This document shows positions 21,280 through 30,500 of a DNA stretch of 33,819 nucleotides, in pieces. Where the stretch lies: positions 1 through 33,819 of the forward strand of contig CAIWHK010000012.1 of NCBI GenBank assembly GCA_903912525.1. The letters are read 5' to 3'. This stretch comes from an uncultured bacterium. GTDB lineage: Bacteria > Krumholzibacteriota > Krumholzibacteriia > LZORAL124-64-63. Both the position numbers and the translations under genes were made by a program. Below the pieces are notes generated by a model, which worked only from the letters and a program-made list of their open reading frames with translations, was not told the origin of the DNA and ran no database searches. The first letter of the stretch is position 1; every line of letters begins with the position of its first letter.

Positions 21280-24200
21280 ATGTCCACCTCGCTCGCCCGT
21301 TTTCCGCTGCGCGGACTGCTGCGCCAGGTCGCCCTCGCCGCCTGCGTAGTCCTCGCCGGTTTCTCGGCCGCTCGCGCCCAGGTCATCGCCGATGACTTCC
21401 ACGCCTGCGCCGTGGATTCGGCGTGGACGTTCGTCGACCCGCTGGGTGACGGCGGCAGCGCCTCCATCACCGGCGGTTACACGGGCGACGCCCACCTGGC
21501 CCTGTCCGTGCCGGGCGGTGTCGAGCACGAGGCATGGGCTGGTGCGGTCAACGCGCCGCACCTGTCGCGCCCGCTGGCCGACGCCGACTTCACGACGACC
21601 GTGAAGTTCGCCTCGGCGCTGCCTGCCGGGTGGGCCCAGGAAGGCCTCTTCATCCGCGAGGGCGCGTCGCAGTGGCTGCGCCTGGAATTCTATCGCGATG
21701 CGGCGGGCTACTTCCACGTCGCGGCCATCGGGTCGCCGACCACGGTCTTCTACGACACGTTCCTGGAGCCGAGCGTGCCGTCGCCGTTCTACATGCGCGT
21801 CACGCGCACCGGCGATTCGTGGCTGGTCGAGTGGTCGAACGACGGCGTCGCCTGGACCACGGCCGGCCCCGCGTTCACGTTTGCCTTCCACCCCGACCGG
21901 CTGGCCATCTATGCCGGCAACCGCGGCGAGACGCCGCCGGCGCACACGGTGCAGGTCGACTGGATCGGCACGGACGGCGCCGGGGACGACGTCGAGCGCA
22001 ACACCCTGACGACGTCGGTCAGCGGCGGCGGCCTCGTGGCGCGCGGCCCCGAACTGTTGAATTACGCCTGCGGGCAGACGGTGACGCTGACGGCGGTCGA
22101 GGAGCCGGGCTGGGCGTTCGCCGGCTGGAGCGGCGCGGTCACCGGCACGCAGAACCCGGTGACGGTCACGATGAGCGGTCCGGACTCGGTCCTGGCCACG
22201 TTCGCTCCGGTGCCGGTCGACACGCTGGTGACGGCGGTCAGCGGCGGCGGCTCGATCAGCCTGTCGCCCCCGGGCGGCATCTACAATCGCGGCACGGTCG
22301 TCACGGTGACGGCCGTCGACGGCCCGGGCTGGGCGTTCGACGCGTTCACGGGCGACCTGTCGGGCAGCGTCAACCCGCAGACGATCACGATGACCGGCAA
22401 CCGCGCGGTCACGGCGGCGTTCACGTCCGTCGCGCAGTACACGGTTACGGCGAGCGTCGACCCGGCCTCTTCCGGCTCGGTCACGCTGAACCCGGCCGGC
22501 GGCACCTACAACGCGGGCACCAAGGTCGTCGTGCGGGCGATCCCCGCGCAGGGCTGGATCTTCTCGGGCTGGAGCGGCGACCTCGCGGGCGTCTCGACCC
22601 CCGACTCGCTGGTGGTCGACGCCGACAAGGTGGTCACCGCGGCGTTCACGGCGCTGCCGTTGCGCGTGCTGACGACCACGGTCAGCGGCTCGGGCACGAT
22701 CGTCCGCGCGCCGGACCAGGCGCAGTACCTCGACGGCACGAAGGTCGTGCTGGCGGCGGTGCCTGACGCCGGCTGGCGCTTCACGGGCTGGAGCGGCGAC
22801 CTGGCGGGGACGGCCACGCCGGACTCGCTGGTGATGAGCGCGGACCACGCCGTGGCCGCGACGTTCGAGGCCATCCCGCCGGTGATCGCCTCCGACGACT
22901 TCAACCGCTGCGACCTGGGCGCGGCGTGGACCGTCGTCGATCCGTTTGCCGACGGCGGCACGGCGCAGATGACGGGCGGCTACACGAACGACGCCGGCGT
23001 GGCGATCAGCGTGCCGGGCGGCTTCGAGCACGAGATCTGGGCGGGCCAGATCGGTGCGACGCACATCCTGCAGCCGTCGCCGGACGTGGACTTCACCATC
23101 GAGGCGAAGTTCGACGCCGACCTGCCGGGCAACTTCGCGCAGGAAGGCATCGTCATCAAGGAGAGCGAGGCGCGCTGGGTGCGCGCGGAGATCTTCCGCG
23201 ATGACACCAATCGCCTGCGGGTCGCGGTCGACCGCGGTCCGAACATCCTGACGCACGACGTGTACCTGCCCGAGGGGCTGACGGCGCCGATGTGGATGCG
23301 CGTGACGCGCACCGGCGACACGTGGGTGCAGTCGTGGTCGTCGGACGGCGTGAACTGGACCGTGGCCGGTGGGCCGTTCACCTACGACATGACCGTGACG
23401 GCGACCGGCCTGTTCGCCGGCAACCGCGGCAGTGCGCCGCCGGCGCACACGGTGGTCGTCGACTACATCCGCAACACCGCGGGCGCGCCCGTGGGCGAGG
23501 ACGCCGACCGGGCCCCGTTGACCGTGACGGTGGACGGGACGGGCGTCGTGAACCGGACCCTGGACCTGCCCAGCTACGGGTGCGGCCAGGTGGAGACGTT
23601 GACGGCCGTCGGTCAGCCGGGCTGGGCGTTCAGCAGCTGGAGCGGCGCGGCTACCGGCACGCAGAATCCCGTGACGGTGCCGATGAACGGCCCGGGCGCG
23701 GTCCTGGCCACGTTCGTTCCCGTGCCGGTCGACACGCTGGTGACGGCGGTCAGCGGCGGCGGCTCGATCAGCCTGTCGCCTCCGGGCGGCATCTACAATC
23801 GCGGCACCGTCGTGACGGTGACGGCGGTCGACGGCCCGGGCTGGGCGTTCGACGCGTTCACGGGCGACCTGGTGGGCAGCGTCAATCCGCAGACGATCAC
23901 GATGAACGGCAACCGCGCGGTCACGGCGGCTTTCACTTCGGTGGCCCAGTACACGGTGACGGCGAACGTGGACCCGGCCTCGTCGGGCACGGTCACGCTG
24001 AACCCGGCCGGCGGCACCTACAACGCGGGCACCAAGGTCGTCGTGCGGGCGATCCCCGCGCAGGGTTGGGTCTTCACGGGCTGGAGCGGCGACCTCGCGG
24101 GTGTCGCGACGCGCGACTCGCTGGTGGTCGACGCCGACAAGGTGGTCACCGCGGCGTTCACGGCGCTGCCGTTGCGCGTGCTGACGACGACGGTCAGCGG

Positions 24201-27200
24201 CTCGGGCACGATCGTCCGCGCGCCGAACCAGGCCGATTACCTGGACGGCACGAAGGTCGTGCTGGCGGCGGTGCCGGATGCCGGCTGGCGCTTCCTGGGC
24301 TGGAGCGGCGACCTGGCGGGGACGGCGACGCCGGACTCGCTGGTGATGAGCGCTGACCACGCGGTGGGCGCGACGTTCGAGATCATCCCGCCGGTCATCG
24401 CGTCGGACGACTTCAACCGTTGCGACCTGGGCGCGACGTGGACCGTCGTCGACCCGTACGGCGACGGCGGCACGGCGCAGATGACGGGCGGCTACACGAA
24501 CGACGCCGGCGTTGCGATCAGCGTGCCTGGCGGCTTCGAGCACGAGATCTGGGCGGGCCAGATCGGTGCGACGCACATCCTGCAGCCGGCGCCGGACGTG
24601 GACTTCACCATCGAGGCGAAGTTCGACGCGGACCTGCCGGGCAACTTCGCGCAGGAAGGCATCGTCATCAAGGAGAGCGAGGCGCGCTGGGTGCGCGCGG
24701 AGATCTTCCGCGACGACTTCAACCGGCTGCGGGTCGCGGTCGACCGCGGTCCGGACATCCTGACGCACGACGTGTACCTGCCGGAAGGCCTGACGGCGCC
24801 GCTGTGGATGCGCGTTACGCGCACGGGCGACACCTGGGTGCAGTCGTGGTCGTCGGACGGCGTGACCTGGAACGTCGCGAGCGGTCCGTTCACGTACCAC
24901 ATGACCGTCACCGCGGCGGGCCTGTTCGCCGGCAACCGCGGCAGCGCGCCGCCGGCCCACACGGTGGTCGTCGACTACATCCGCAACACCGCGGGCGCGC
25001 CCGTGGGCGAGGACGCCGACCGCGCTCCGTTGACGGTGACGGTGGACGGGACGGGCGTCGTGAACCGGACCCTGGACCTGCCGAGCTACGGGTGCGGCCA
25101 GGTGGAGACGTTGACGGCCGTCGGGCAGCCGGGCTGGGCGTTCAGCAGTTGGAGCGGCGCCGTGACCGGCACGCAGAACCCCATCGCGGTCACGATGTCC
25201 GGGCCGGCCACCGTCGTGGCGCATTTCACGGTCCTGCCGCAGTACGCGCTCAGTGTCGGCACGGCTTCCGGGCAGGGCTCGGTGCAGGTGAGCCCGGCGG
25301 GCGGCCTCTACTACGAAGGGACGCGGGTCGCGGTCACGGCCGTGCCCGACTTCGGCTGGTCGTTCTCCGGTTGGGGCGGCGACCTCAGCGGGATCGCCAA
25401 CCCCGATACGCTGGTGATGTCCGGCGCGCGCTCGGTCACGGCATCGTTCGTGCAGCTGCCGACGCCGAATTTCGTCAGTATCGCGGCGCCGGCGGGCCAG
25501 AGCCTCTCGACGATCACGTCGTGCCTCGACAGCATCGCCGTGCGCCTGGACCGCCTCGAGTCCGACCCGATCCACTCGTTCAGCCTCGGCCTGAAGCTCA
25601 CGAACCTGGCGCTGTGCAGCGGCGCCGCCTCGGTCCGTGAAGGCGGCTACCTGGGCGCCCACGGCAGCGTGTCGTTCGTCGTCACGCAGACCAGCGACAG
25701 CACGCTGACCGTCGACGGCACGCTCCTGAGCGGCCCGTGCGGCGCCAGCGAGCCCGCCGGCGTGCTGGCCTGGCTCGACGTGTCGGCGCTCATCAGCGAC
25801 GGCACCGGCTCGGTCACGGTCACGTCGGTTCAGCTGCGCGGCTGCGACGACCTGCCCCGCATCGTCGAAGCCACGGGCCCCGGCACGGTGACGATCGACA
25901 ACACGCCGCCGGCTCCTGCCACGGGGCTGACGGCCGCGACCTTGATGTCCGGCAACGCCGCCGGTTCGTTGACGGCGATCAACGTGGCCTGGACCGCCGT
26001 GCCTGCGCTTGACGTCCAGTCGATCGAGGTGTGGCGCAAGGGCTTCGGTGCGCAGCCCGAGTTCTCCGATGGCGGCGGCGCCGTGCCGGCGATCCCTGCG
26101 GCCGGCACCGACCCGGCCAGTGTCGGCTGGCAGCTGGCGGGCGTGCTTGGCGGCAGCGCCGCAGGGGTGCTCGACCACCCGGTGACGCGCGACTACTGGT
26201 ACTACCACGTCCGCACGGTGGACGCCGCGGGCAACCGCGCCGTGACGCCGACCCTTGCCGTGGCCCTGGATTACCTCCTCGCGGATGTGGCAGGCGGCGT
26301 GGGCAACGTGGGCGACGACATGGTGGGTGGGGCCGATGTCGCGGCCTTCTCCGGCGCGTACGGCTCGCTGGACGGCCAGCCGTCCTACCGCAACGGTTGC
26401 GATGTGGGCCCGACGGCGGATGCCGGGCCGTTCTCGCTGCCGACGACGGACAACCGCATCGACTTCGAGGACCTGATGATCCTCAGCCTCAGCCACGGCC
26501 TTGACGCCGTGGGCGGGGCCTCGTCCCTGGCGTCCTCGCCGGCGCCGGCCGGCGGCAATGCGCTGATGCTGACCCCCGACACGCTGCCGGGAGTCGGGTC
26601 GACGTTCCCGGTCACCATCGTGATGGCGGGCGACGGCACCGTGCAGGGCCTGAGCATCCCGCTCACGTGGGACAACGCCGTCGTGACGCCGGTCGCGGCA
26701 GTCTCCGGGGCGCTGCTGTCGGGCCAGGGCGGTTCGTCGCTGGTCTTCATGCCGCAGCCGGGGCTCATCGATGTGGCCCTGCTCGGCCTGCGCGAGCGCG
26801 GCATCTCGGGCGCGGGCGCCCTGGCCGTGGTCACGTTCGAGGTCGTCGGCACGGGGCAGCCTCGGTTCGGTTTCGGCACGGTCACGGCGCGCAGCCGTGA
26901 GAACGCCGCGGCGGCCGTGACCATCAACGGCGTCTCGGACGCTCCTGACCTGCCGGCCACGCCGGTGATGACGGTCCTGCACCAGAACAAGCCGAACCCG
27001 TTCAACCCGCGGACAACGGTGTCGTTCGACCTGGCGCGTCCGGGGCAGGTGCGGCTGATGGTCTATGGCGTGGACGGTCGTCTGGCGCGTGTCCTGGCCG
27101 ACGGCTCCCTGCCGGCCGGCAACCATGCCTACACCTGGGACGGCACCGACGAGGGCGGCCGACGCCTGGCCTCGGGCGTGTACCTGGTGCGGTTGGTCAC

Positions 27201-27243
27201 GCCGGACGGCATTCGCGATGTCCGGATGACCATGCTCAAGTAA
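21280..27243 (+). CDS. Giant secreted repeat protein with DUF1349-like, InlB-repeat, cohesin/dockerin-like and FlgD-like parts
   Basis: This 1987-aa protein has a signal peptide at 1-33 (AARA then Q). In order it shows a DUF1349/concanavalin-like domain (about 36-230), four divergent InlB B-repeats (about 242-530), a second DUF1349-like domain (535-735), four more InlB repeats (746-1035), a third DUF1349-like domain (1039-1238), and two to three InlB repeats (1249-1395). A cohesin-like domain (about 1397-1540) and a fibronectin III-like domain (about 1541-1665) follow, then a dockerin-like pair of loops (ADVAGGVGNVGDDMVGGADV and CDVGPTADAG...DNRIDFEDLMILS, about 1664-1745) and a second cohesin-like domain (1760-1890). 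A FlgD Ig-like tail closes it (NKPNPFNPRTTVSF to VRMTMLK). It is probably a surface adhesin or scaffold. No catalytic motif is seen. The gene has its own promoter and terminator. Confidence 0.87.
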   Translation: MSTSLARFPLRGLLRQVALAACVVLAGFSAARAQVIADDFHACAVDSAWTFVDPLGDGGSASITGGYTGDAHLALSVPGGVEHEAWAGAVNAPHLSRPLADADFTTTVKFASALPAGWAQEGLFIREGASQWLRLEFYRDAAGYFHVAAIGSPTTVFYDTFLEPSVPSPFYMRVTRTGDSWLVEWSNDGVAWTTAGPAFTFAFHPDRLAIYAGNRGETPPAHTVQVDWIGTDGAGDDVERNTLTTSVSGGGLVARGPELLNYACGQTVTLTAVEEPGWAFAGWSGAVTGTQNPVTVTMSGPDSVLATFAPVPVDTLVTAVSGGGSISLSPPGGIYNRGTVVTVTAVDGPGWAFDAFTGDLSGSVNPQTITMTGNRAVTAAFTSVAQYTVTASVDPASSGSVTLNPAGGTYNAGTKVVVRAIPAQGWIFSGWSGDLAGVSTPDSLVVDADKVVTAAFTALPLRVLTTTVSGSGTIVRAPDQAQYLDGTKVVLAAVPDAGWRFTGWSGDLAGTATPDSLVMSADHAVAATFEAIPPVIASDDFNRCDLGAAWTVVDPFADGGTAQMTGGYTNDAGVAISVPGGFEHEIWAGQIGATHILQPSPDVDFTIEAKFDADLPGNFAQEGIVIKESEARWVRAEIFRDDTNRLRVAVDRGPNILTHDVYLPEGLTAPMWMRVTRTGDTWVQSWSSDGVNWTVAGGPFTYDMTVTATGLFAGNRGSAPPAHTVVVDYIRNTAGAPVGEDADRAPLTVTVDGTGVVNRTLDLPSYGCGQVETLTAVGQPGWAFSSWSGAATGTQNPVTVPMNGPGAVLATFVPVPVDTLVTAVSGGGSISLSPPGGIYNRGTVVTVTAVDGPGWAFDAFTGDLVGSVNPQTITMNGNRAVTAAFTSVAQYTVTANVDPASSGTVTLNPAGGTYNAGTKVVVRAIPAQGWVFTGWSGDLAGVATRDSLVVDADKVVTAAFTALPLRVLTTTVSGSGTIVRAPNQADYLDGTKVVLAAVPDAGWRFLGWSGDLAGTATPDSLVMSADHAVGATFEIIPPVIASDDFNRCDLGATWTVVDPYGDGGTAQMTGGYTNDAGVAISVPGGFEHEIWAGQIGATHILQPAPDVDFTIEAKFDADLPGNFAQEGIVIKESEARWVRAEIFRDDFNRLRVAVDRGPDILTHDVYLPEGLTAPLWMRVTRTGDTWVQSWSSDGVTWNVASGPFTYHMTVTAAGLFAGNRGSAPPAHTVVVDYIRNTAGAPVGEDADRAPLTVTVDGTGVVNRTLDLPSYGCGQVETLTAVGQPGWAFSSWSGAVTGTQNPIAVTMSGPATVVAHFTVLPQYALSVGTASGQGSVQVSPAGGLYYEGTRVAVTAVPDFGWSFSGWGGDLSGIANPDTLVMSGARSVTASFVQLPTPNFVSIAAPAGQSLSTITSCLDSIAVRLDRLESDPIHSFSLGLKLTNLALCSGAASVREGGYLGAHGSVSFVVTQTSDSTLTVDGTLLSGPCGASEPAGVLAWLDVSALISDGTGSVTVTSVQLRGCDDLPRIVEATGPGTVTIDNTPPAPATGLTAATLMSGNAAGSLTAINVAWTAVPALDVQSIEVWRKGFGAQPEFSDGGGAVPAIPAAGTDPASVGWQLAGVLGGSAAGVLDHPVTRDYWYYHVRTVDAAGNRAVTPTLAVALDYLLADVAGGVGNVGDDMVGGADVAAFSGAYGSLDGQPSYRNGCDVGPTADAGPFSLPTTDNRIDFEDLMILSLSHGLDAVGGASSLASSPAPAGGNALMLTPDTLPGVGSTFPVTIVMAGDGTVQGLSIPLTWDNAVVTPVAAVSGALLSGQGGSSLVFMPQPGLIDVALLGLRERGISGAGALAVVTFEVVGTGQPRFGFGTVTARSRENAAAAVTINGVSDAPDLPATPVMTVLHQNKPNPFNPRTTVSFDLARPGQVRLMVYGVDGRLARVLADGSLPAGNHAYTWDGTDEGGRRLASGVYLVRLVTPDGIRDVRMTMLK
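22060..25210 (+). repeat. Long in-frame direct repeat with a 1512-bp period
   Basis: Inside the giant gene the sequence matches itself at an offset of exactly 1512 bp (504 codons). For example the stretch beginning TGCCGGTCGACACG is at 22211 and 23723, and GACTACATCCGCAACACC is at 23461 and 24973. One period is a DUF1349-like domain plus four InlB repeats. There are about two full periods, with the first DUF1349-like domain (from 21376) more diverged. Many stretches are identical over tens of bases. Confidence 0.9.
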
Positions 27244-27268
27244 TCTGGAGCTTCCGGCTCGTTCCCCG

Positions 27269-27304
27269 GAAAGCAGTCGGGCTCCCAGGGGTCCGGCTGC
27301 TTTC
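27269..27304 (+). terminator. Rho-independent terminator after the giant gene
   Basis: A 12-bp stem (27269-27280 with 27293-27304, one T-G pair) with a 12-nt loop lies 25 bp after the stop codon and is followed by TTTGG. The stem base is A/T-rich on the correct side (GAAAGCAG with CTGCTTTC), so the T-run is partly inside the 3' arm. Confidence 0.75.
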
Positions 27305-27351
27305 TTTGGTCAGATGGCCGAGCGTGATGAAACACAAGAGGTTAGCACCGC

Positions 27352-27375
27352 TTTTCTGCCGAATTGGCAGGAAAA
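27352..27375. promoter_or_regulatory. Inverted repeat just upstream of a promoter
   Basis: TTTTC-TGCC (27352-27360) and GGCA-G-GAAAA (27366-27375) pair with a single bulged base around a 5-nt GAATT centre. It ends 3 bp before the -35 box of the GH57 operon, where an activator or repressor would be expected to bind. Confidence 0.4.
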
Positions 27376-27378
27376 CAC

Positions 27379-27408
27379 TTGTTGTGGATGGTTTCTTTGC
27401 TGTATGAT
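27379..27408 (+). promoter_or_regulatory. Candidate promoter of the GH57 operon
   Basis: TTGTTG (27379-27384) and TATGAT (27403-27408) are spaced by 18 nt in an AT-rich stretch. The predicted leader to the ATG at 27501 is about 85 nt. The same TTGTTG -35 is found in the malE promoter candidate. Confidence 0.55.
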
Positions 27409-27500
27409 TTCATATGCCCTACATTTCGTCCGCCAGCGCCCTGTTGCCTATGATCGGCGACGGGGTGCTTCGCGGCATGTCCGGATCGAAGGATGAGACC

Positions 27501-30500
27501 ATGCGTGCTCGCCCCTGGCCGCTGCGCTTCGCCTGCCTGTCGCTGGTCGCCCTGTTGTCTACGGCCGCGTTCGCCGCTGCGCCTTCCATGATTTCCCCGG
27601 CGCAGAAATCCGGCCTCGTGCTTGACCAGGTTCTCGCGGTTGATCGCGTCGGCGAGTCTCTCACGCTGGCGCCCGCGGCCGACATCCTGGCCGCCGAGCT
27701 GTACCACCGCAGCGCCGATGGCGCGTCGGTCCTGAGGATCAGCTTCCTTTCGCTTGCCCCGGCGGGAGTGCCTTCGCTGGTGGCTGCCGAGGCTGCCGCG
27801 GGTCGCCCCGCTGCGGTCGAAGTGTCGGTTCGCGCGCCGGGCGTCGACGCCGCGGCCACGCTGCGTCGCGACGGCGACCGCTGGCTTGCCGACCAGGCCG
27901 TCGACCCGGCCAAGCGCGGCACGTCGTCGTGGTACACCGTCGAGGGTGACGCGGATGCGCTCTATCTGGTGTTGCCGGCCGACCCTGCGAAAGCGGGCGG
28001 CACGTGGCCGGTCGCCATTGCGACAACTGCGGCCGCTGGCGGCGACCGCATGGATGCGACCTATCCGGCCGACAAGGCCTACGAGGCGAACTGTGCGCTG
28101 GTGCTGCACGGCAACCAGGGCCTCGGCTACACCGATGTGCTGCACGGCACCAGCAGCAACCTCGAGGGCAGCGGTTTCGACGAGGCGCTGCAGGTCCACC
28201 AGGGCACGGGCGTGCCCGGCAACTTCCACATGAGCGGCACGCTGATGACGGCGGCCGAGTGGGCCGCCAACAACGGCGACCCGGTCGACTTCAATGCCTG
28301 GCTGTCCGCCGGCGTCACGGCCGGCTGGGCGGGGATGATCTCCTCGGCCTACGCACAGCACATCATGCCGTTCGTCAACAATGCGATGAACGACTGGGCC
28401 GTCGAGACGCAGGCCCAGATGGTCGCCTCGCGCTACGGCACCACGCCGCGCGTCGCGTGGGTGCCCGAGCGCGTGTGGCTGAACACGTCGGGTTACCCGA
28501 GCAGCGGCGTGAACGACTGGATCGGCGACAACTGGCAGTCGCACGGCATCAACGGCGTCATCCTCGACGACGACGTGCACCTGGCCGGCCATGACAACCA
28601 CCGCATCCACACGTTGAACACGAACGGCCTGCGCCTGATCCCGCGCGACCGCACCTTCACCGGGAACATCGTCGGCGGCAACGGGCAGGGCTCGCTGGAC
28701 ATCCTCACCGGCCTGGCCGGCAGCGGCCTGGGCACCTACCGCATTGCCGTGCTGGCCGAGGACTGGGAAGCCATCAGCGAGATGGGCGGCTGGGCCACGA
28801 TCACGCCGAACGCCAAGGAGACCTACGACTGGTTCGTGGGCAAGTGCGCCACCGAAAGCGCCTGGCTGCACACCTGGAAGCTGGCCGACGCGCTGAGCAA
28901 CGCCAATTTCAACGGCGACTCGATGAGCGTGGCGCCGGGCACCTACGGCGAGATCGGCGGCACGGCCGGCTACGGCGGCGGCGACAACGGCTGGTACACG
29001 CACTGGGCCGGCTATGTGCCGTTCGCCAACGGCGGCAACGGCAGCGGTTCGTGCGGCGCCATCGGCGGCAACTGCAAGAACTACGGCGCGCTGTGGAGCG
29101 ATGCCTACAACGCCCTGATGGCGGCCCCGGACAACAACGTTTCGCAGGCCGGCTGGTACGTGCTGATGACGAACCTGCACGAGACCGCCTGGCACGACGG
29201 GATGGGCGGCGCCATCAGCGGTTGGCAGCACAAGTACTCGGCCCACATGAAGAACGCGATGGTCTACGCGGCCGCGTCGCACTGGGCCGCGGGCGAGTAC
29301 GCGACGACGACGAATGCCTACCTGGGCGACATCGACAATGACGGCTACCAGGAGGCGGTGCTGCACAACGACCGCCTGTTCGCCGTGTTCGAGGGCAACG
29401 GCGGCCGGTTGACGCACCTGTTCGTGCGCGGCGCCGGCTACGACGACACGGCCATCGGCGTGGACAACGCCTACTGGTCGGACACCGAGGGCGACTTCAA
29501 CGACGCGAACCATGTCACCGGCCTCAGCGACGTCTCGCCCGACTACCAGCACCTGGGCTACTCGATGACGCCGTCGGCCTCGGGTGGCAACGCTTCGATC
29601 GTGCTCCAGCACGCCGAAGTGACGAAGACCGTCTCGCTGGCGACCGGTGATCCTTACTGCGCGATCACCTACAGCGTCGGGCCGGCCACCCACTGGATCA
29701 AGGCCGGCTTCTCGCCCTCGCTGGTGGACCTTGTGTGGAATGCGCAGATGGACCGGGTGTGGGTGGGCGACGCCTCCTACATGGGCTTCCGCAACCCGAA
29801 CACGGGCGTCGCGGCGGCGTTCGTGCTGGGCGGCGGCGGCGCGCTGCACCAGCAGGAGATCAGCGGCACGTTGATGCGCGGCGACGAGATCCGCGGCGCC
29901 GGCGTCTTCCAGTGCCTGCTCTATGCCGGGACGACGTCGGCCCCGGGCGCTGGCGGCGAGATCGCCGAGTTGCGCACGCTGGCGGACAACCTGTTCGATA
30001 CCATCGGGCCGGCGGCGCAGGCGGCCGCGTGGTACCCGCAGACCAAGCGACTGGTGCTGGGTTTTGACCAGGCCGCGCAGCTGGTCTCGCCGGCGGGCAT
30101 CTCCATCGCCGGCCTGGGTGCCACCGTGGCGCTGCCGGCCGGGACGACAGTGGTCGGCAGCCAGCCTTCGGTGTCGCTGACGCTCGCGGTCGACCCGGCC
30201 ACGGCGGCGCTGATCGACGCGCAGACCGCCCTGGGCGCCGTCACGCTGCGCCTGAACGCCGGCGCTGTCACCGACGCCGGCGGCAACGGGAATGCCGCGT
30301 TGGGCGCGCCGGGCCTGGCGGTGTCGGTGCTCGGCACCAGCGTGATCATCGACGGTCGCGTCGACCCGACCGAGTGGGCGGGAGCGCAGGTCCTGGACGA
30401 CGCCTCCGACTCCGGTTGGGGCGCGGCCAACGAGATCGACCGCCTTCTGGTCAAGTGGGACGCCCAGTACCTGTACGTCGCCATCGACGGCCAGGTCAGC

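Noticed and set aside
22000-25200. CRISPR array suggested by regularly repeated DNA
   Set aside because: The repeats are long, in frame, protein-coding and lack unique short spacers; no cas gene is present.
21088-27126. A 2012-codon open frame on the minus strand under the giant repeat gene
   Set aside because: Its low-complexity Arg/His/Asp-rich translation mirrors the repeats of the sense gene, and it has no signal peptide, domain or ribosome site.
27244-27500. Riboswitch in the leader of the GH57 operon
   Set aside because: The predicted leader is only about 85 nt and no conserved riboswitch core was recognised; the structure upstream is better explained as a terminator and a DNA palindrome.
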